DNA of 7,678 nucleotides from contig DRTC01000629.1 of NCBI GenBank assembly GCA_011372345.1, positions 1-7,678 on the forward strand, given 5' to 3'. A model generated the notes under the pieces. The model saw nothing but the letters and a program-made list of their open reading frames with translations, was not told the DNA's origin and ran no database searches. Positions 5,354 through 7,678 of this stretch are shown here, piece by piece. Every line of letters starts with the position of its first letter. The stretch's first letter is position 1. Both the position numbers and the translations under genes were made by a program. This DNA comes from Candidatus Cloacimonadota bacterium (GTDB lineage: Bacteria > Cloacimonadota > Cloacimonadia > Cloacimonadales > TCS61).

Positions 5354-6625
5354 ATGATCATAGATTTATTAAATGATGTCTGGCAGACTTATCTCAAGAT
5401 CGCTCCCTATCTCTTCATCGGACTGATAGTTGCCGGACTTCTCCATATCTTTTTCAAGAAAGATTTTATCATCAAACACCTGGGAAAAAATGACTTCCTC
5501 TCGGTTGTGAAAGCATCTGTTCTCGGTGTTCCGCTTCCGCTCTGTTCCTGCGGAGTTATCCCGACAGCCATGCACCTGCGTAAGCAGAAAGCATCGAAGG
5601 GAGCAACTCTCTCCTTCCTTATCTCGACTCCGCAAACCGGAGTGGACAGCATCATTGCAACTTATGGGATGATGGGACCCATCTTTGCGATCTTCCGTCC
5701 GCTCGCTGCTTTTATCATGGGAATTTTTGGTGGAATGATCACTAATAATCTGACAAAAGATGAGAAGGAAGATCGAGAGGATATTTCTCCTGCTTTCGAA
5801 TGTGATACCTGCGAAATAACCGAACCTCATACACATTCATTCCTCGAGAAACTTCATTACGGGATGAAATATGCTTTCGTGGAATTCCTTGATGATATTT
5901 CTCTGCAGCTTGTTTTCGGAATAGTTCTGGCTGGAATAATTTCATTCGTTATTCCGGAAAACTTTTTTGCCAGATACGGAGGAGAAGGTTTTACCGGTAT
6001 GCTGATCATGATCGCTTTCGGAATTCCGCTTTATGTCTGTGCAACAGCTTCTATTCCTATTGCAGTTTCTTTGATCATGAAAGGGATTTCTCCGGGAGCT
6101 GCTTTCGTTTTCCTGGTTGTTGGTCCAGCTACAAATGCGGCGACAATCGCATTGATCGGGAATGCTATGGGTAAGAAAATCGTGATAATTTATCTTTCTG
6201 TAATTTCCATTTTTGCGATTCTTGGTGGTTTTGCTTTGAATTTTATTTTTGATATTTTTGGGAGTGAAAAGAGCTATTCATTTATGCAGCATCATCAGGA
6301 AAATTCTTTAATTTTGAATATCTTATTAATCCTTTTTTCAATAATCCTATTGATGTCTTTATTTAGGAAATTATCAGCAAAAATAAAATACGGATCTCAC
6401 AGAACGGAGGATAATGTGAGTGTTTCCGAAAACATAAAAATCTTCAAGATCGAAGGAATGACCTGCAATCATTGTGTTATGCATGTTACCAATGCCATCA
6501 AAGAAGTTTCCGGGGTGGAAGATGTGATTGTTAGTCTGAATGAGAAAAATGCGAAAATATCCGGTAATTTTAATCCGGAAGATATCCAGAAAGCAGTTGG
6601 GGAAGCCGGATATAAGATTGTATGA
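5354..6625 (+). CDS. SO_0444/ArsP-type metal efflux permease with C-terminal heavy-metal-associated (HMA) domain
   Basis: This 423-residue inner-membrane permease belongs to the DUF318/ArsP_1 superfamily and resembles the SO_0444 group, named for Cu/Zn efflux. About eight to nine membrane segments are visible. Two inverted-repeat-like halves carry matching motifs: GVPLPLCSCGVIP (58-70; C64, C66) with STPQTG (91-96), and GIPLYVCATASIP (223-235; C229) with VGPATN (256-261). Between the halves lies a soluble loop with C150-x2-C153 and HTH (H159, H161), a likely metal site. The C-terminal domain (from about 362) has GMTCNHC (C371, C374) and the rest of a ferredoxin-like HMA fold (VSGVEDVIVSL), usual for soft-metal capture. 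Substrate (Cu, Zn, As or another) cannot be settled. AAAGGA stands about six bases before ATG. It is a single gene, divergent from hyd and convergent with the lipoproteins; a link to hydrogenase is not evident. Confidence 0.88.
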   Translation: MIIDLLNDVWQTYLKIAPYLFIGLIVAGLLHIFFKKDFIIKHLGKNDFLSVVKASVLGVPLPLCSCGVIPTAMHLRKQKASKGATLSFLISTPQTGVDSIIATYGMMGPIFAIFRPLAAFIMGIFGGMITNNLTKDEKEDREDISPAFECDTCEITEPHTHSFLEKLHYGMKYAFVEFLDDISLQLVFGIVLAGIISFVIPENFFARYGGEGFTGMLIMIAFGIPLYVCATASIPIAVSLIMKGISPGAAFVFLVVGPATNAATIALIGNAMGKKIVIIYLSVISIFAILGGFALNFIFDIFGSEKSYSFMQHHQENSLILNILLILFSIILLMSLFRKLSAKIKYGSHRTEDNVSVSENIKIFKIEGMTCNHCVMHVTNAIKEVSGVEDVIVSLNEKNAKISGNFNPEDIQKAVGEAGYKIV

Positions 6626-6641
6626 CAAACAATCTTGTTTG
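6626..6641 (+). terminator. Weak hairpin just after the permease stop
   Basis: CAAACA (6626-6631) and TGTTTG (6636-6641) form a six-pair AT-rich stem with loop ATCT directly after the TGA of the permease. Only a broken T-rich stretch (ACTTTCTT) follows, so termination here would be weak. Confidence 0.3.
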
Positions 6642-6646
6642 ACTTT

Positions 6647-6686
6647 CTTGGAACAATCCGTCAAAAGTCGGATTAAAAGTTCCGAG
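6647..6686. other. Imperfect hairpin between the convergent permease and lipoprotein genes
   Basis: CTTGGAAC (6647-6654) pairs with GTTCCGAG (6679-6686, one G-U pair), then AATCCG (6655-6660) pairs with CGGATT (6669-6674), with AAAA bulged on the right arm and an eight-base loop. That is 14 pairs in total. No T run follows on either strand. It may be a shared, non-classical terminator for the convergent transcripts, or a repeat unit like the hairpins at 665-722 and 823-871. Confidence 0.45.
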
Positions 6687-7013
6687 CTAAATTAAAAGGG
6701 CGGGTCTTCCAAAAATATCTATTATTTTGTGACAGTTACAGTTCTGGAATAAATAGAAATTTGACCTGTAAAAAATATTCATTAAAATATCTAACGGACT
6801 TTGCTCGGTCTTGATCTCATAATCCGTTGCTCCCGCAGCCATTGTTTTCGTATCGACAGTATTCAAAGGAACAAGACCAAACAGGATATACCATTGTCGG
6901 GCTTCGACAATTTCATAACTTTGCGGTCCACTGCCAACCGTATGAATGTGAGTTGAGCAGCCAACAACGATCAATAATGAAATCAGAGTTGCTGCAATAA
7001 TCGCTTTTCTCAT
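6687..7013 (-). CDS. Bor-like lipoprotein, apparently frameshifted near its 3' end
   Basis: The open frame gives 108 residues: a signal peptide with lipobox VVGC (C19), then QWYILFGLVPLNTVDTKTMA and GATDYEIKTEQSPLDILMNI (positions 40-80). These follow the pattern of phage lambda Bor and related small lipoproteins (hydrophobic segment, VD, GA, KTE, then a glycine-rich end). After F81 the frame continues as an unusual tail (YRSNFYLFQNCNC...). Skipping one T in the six-T run (6770-6775) gives instead TGQISIYSRTVTVTK and a stop at 6724-6722. That is a regular beta-strand ending like other members, for a total of 96 residues. So the gene most likely ends at 6722, and either the run has one extra base or the protein is altered. 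AAGGAG precedes ATG, which overlaps the upstream gene by four bases. Lambda Bor is linked to serum resistance; the role here is unknown. Confidence 0.72.
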   Translation of the reverse strand: MRKAIIAATLISLLIVVGCSTHIHTVGSGPQSYEIVEARQWYILFGLVPLNTVDTKTMAAGATDYEIKTEQSPLDILMNIFYRSNFYLFQNCNCHKIIDIFGRPALLI

Positions 7014-7615
7014 TTTTTCTCTCCTTCTTTTTCTTTATTTGATAACGAGCCAATGGAAGACTCGATTGCCCTTAAATTATCTTCATAAAATTTCATGGGA
7101 ATGATATAATCTATTAAGAATGTTTTTTGTTTTTGAGATTGAATGATCAATTTCAGATTAATATTATCCTGGTCAAAAATCGATAACTGCATTATCTTGA
7201 AATCATTATATAAAAAATTACCTTCCTTGATAGATTTTTCCGAATTCTTTTTTTTGATCTCCAAAATGTAATCTTTAACAAAATTGCGGGAATGATAATT
7301 CTCTTCAAAAGTTGAAATAAAACAAAAACCTGAAATATCCTTATTCATAAAGACCTTCTGCAAATCGATATTTATCGAATCAGATATTGTTTCCGTATTT
7401 GCTTTGATAGATTCCATTAATTCGTCAGAAATAACCTTCCAGTTTTTGGGTGGTTTAAAGTCAATTTCAAGTTTTGAATTGGTGTATGTGCTGTCCAGAA
7501 GCAAGCTGTCAACATGGAAAATGATTTGATCTTTATCATTTCCCTGCTTTTTATTTGAACAATTGGTCAAAGCTAAAATCGACAATATTATCACAACTGT
7601 TCTTATAAATTTCAT
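7010..7615 (-). CDS. Lipoprotein of unknown function, possible PsbP/Mog1-like domain
   Basis: The 201-residue product starts with a signal peptide (MKFIRTVVIILSILALTNC) whose lipobox ends LTNC; C19 would be lipidated and the protein anchored in a membrane facing the periplasm or surface. A short polar linker rich in Asn, Lys and Asp follows. The mature part has LEIDFKPPKNWKVI (49-62), an F-x-P-x-x-W start of the kind seen in PsbP/Mog1/DcrB-like folds, alternating strands, and a final helix (NLRAIESSIGSL). The last residues are very charged (NKEKEGEKK). I do not recognise the family, and the fold is an inference from pattern only. It is the first gene of a two-gene operon: its TGA overlaps the ATG of the Bor-like gene (ATGA). 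No Shine-Dalgarno is visible; the leader is A/T only near the start, as in many Bacteroidota genes. Confidence 0.75.
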   Translation of the reverse strand: MKFIRTVVIILSILALTNCSNKKQGNDKDQIIFHVDSLLLDSTYTNSKLEIDFKPPKNWKVISDELMESIKANTETISDSINIDLQKVFMNKDISGFCFISTFEENYHSRNFVKDYILEIKKKNSEKSIKEGNFLYNDFKIMQLSIFDQDNINLKLIIQSQKQKTFLIDYIIPMKFYEDNLRAIESSIGSLSNKEKEGEKK

Positions 7616-7633
7616 TTTTATTTAAACTCATGA

Positions 7634-7660
7634 ATTTTATTTTTCTTGAGACGAAATCAA
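7634..7660 (-). promoter_or_regulatory. Possible promoter for the lipoprotein operon
   Basis: On the minus strand TTGATT (7660-7655) and TAAAAT (7639-7634, five of six to TATAAT) are separated by 15 bases, slightly short of the ideal 17. They lie 19 bases before the start codon at 7615. The remaining bases to 7678 show no other feature I can support. Confidence 0.25.
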
Positions 7661-7678
7661 TTGGTCAGAACATCACTA

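Noticed and set aside
5369..5836. Minus-strand open frames inside the permease
   Set aside because: They are antisense to membrane-spanning segments with clear family motifs and have no recognisable features.
6768..6776. Programmed -1 ribosomal frameshift in the Bor-like gene
   Set aside because: The useful tail lies in the +1 (or -2) frame, not -1, and no stimulatory structure is evident. A one-base error or insertion in the T run is simpler.
1..7678. CRISPR array, tRNA, rRNA, insertion sequence or phage genes
   Set aside because: No regularly spaced repeats, no cloverleaf-like segment with a CCA end, no transposase or integrase. The Bor-like lipoprotein alone is not evidence of a prophage.

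Overview
The window carries a group 3b (cytoplasmic, bidirectional, NADP-linked 'sulfhydrogenase' type) [NiFe] hydrogenase locus on the minus strand, a divergent metal-efflux permease on the plus strand, and a small minus-strand lipoprotein operon at the right end. The DNA is AT-rich. Genes are tightly packed with TAATG and ATGA overlaps, and there are two lipoproteins with clear lipoboxes. Together with the dispersed-repeat style of the spacers this suggests an anaerobic, probably diderm bacterium. A member of the FCB assemblage (for example Cloacimonadota-like) is my guess, not something the sequence proves.

Left part (1-5009, minus strand, read right to left): hydB (two-cluster ferredoxin-like subunit), hydG (FAD/NAD(P)H and [2Fe-2S] subunit), hydD (small subunit), hydA (NiFe large subunit). 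A strong rho-independent terminator follows (881-918), then a 224-base leader with two imperfect hairpins. Next come a hydrogenase maturation endopeptidase and, running off the left edge, the first 18 codons of hypF. The electron path expected from the family is NADPH-FAD-[2Fe-2S] in HydG, then [4Fe-4S] clusters in HydB and HydD, then the NiFe site in HydA. The endopeptidase would trim the seven-residue tail of HydA after Ni insertion. HypF would start the assembly of the CN ligands of the active-site iron.

Middle (5010-5353): a gene-free divergent spacer rich in structure. It holds a candidate hyd promoter, a 20-nt hairpin, a perfect 54-nt palindrome (two 26-base arms), a further small hairpin, and a plus-strand terminator with a long T run just before the permease. 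No plus-strand gene lies upstream, so the terminator looks like leader attenuation or the end of a small RNA.

Right part: an SO_0444/ArsP-type permease with a C-terminal heavy-metal-associated domain (5354-6625, plus). It converges on a two-gene minus-strand operon: an unrecognised lipoprotein with a possible PsbP/Mog1-like domain, then a Bor-like lipoprotein. The Bor-like gene appears frameshifted at a six-T run, and its family-like C-terminus is preserved in another frame. I do not see a wholly new system. The points most worth a second look are the frameshift, the structured spacer with its unexplained terminator, the terminator splitting hydrogenase genes from maturation genes, and the CxC/His extension of HydG.
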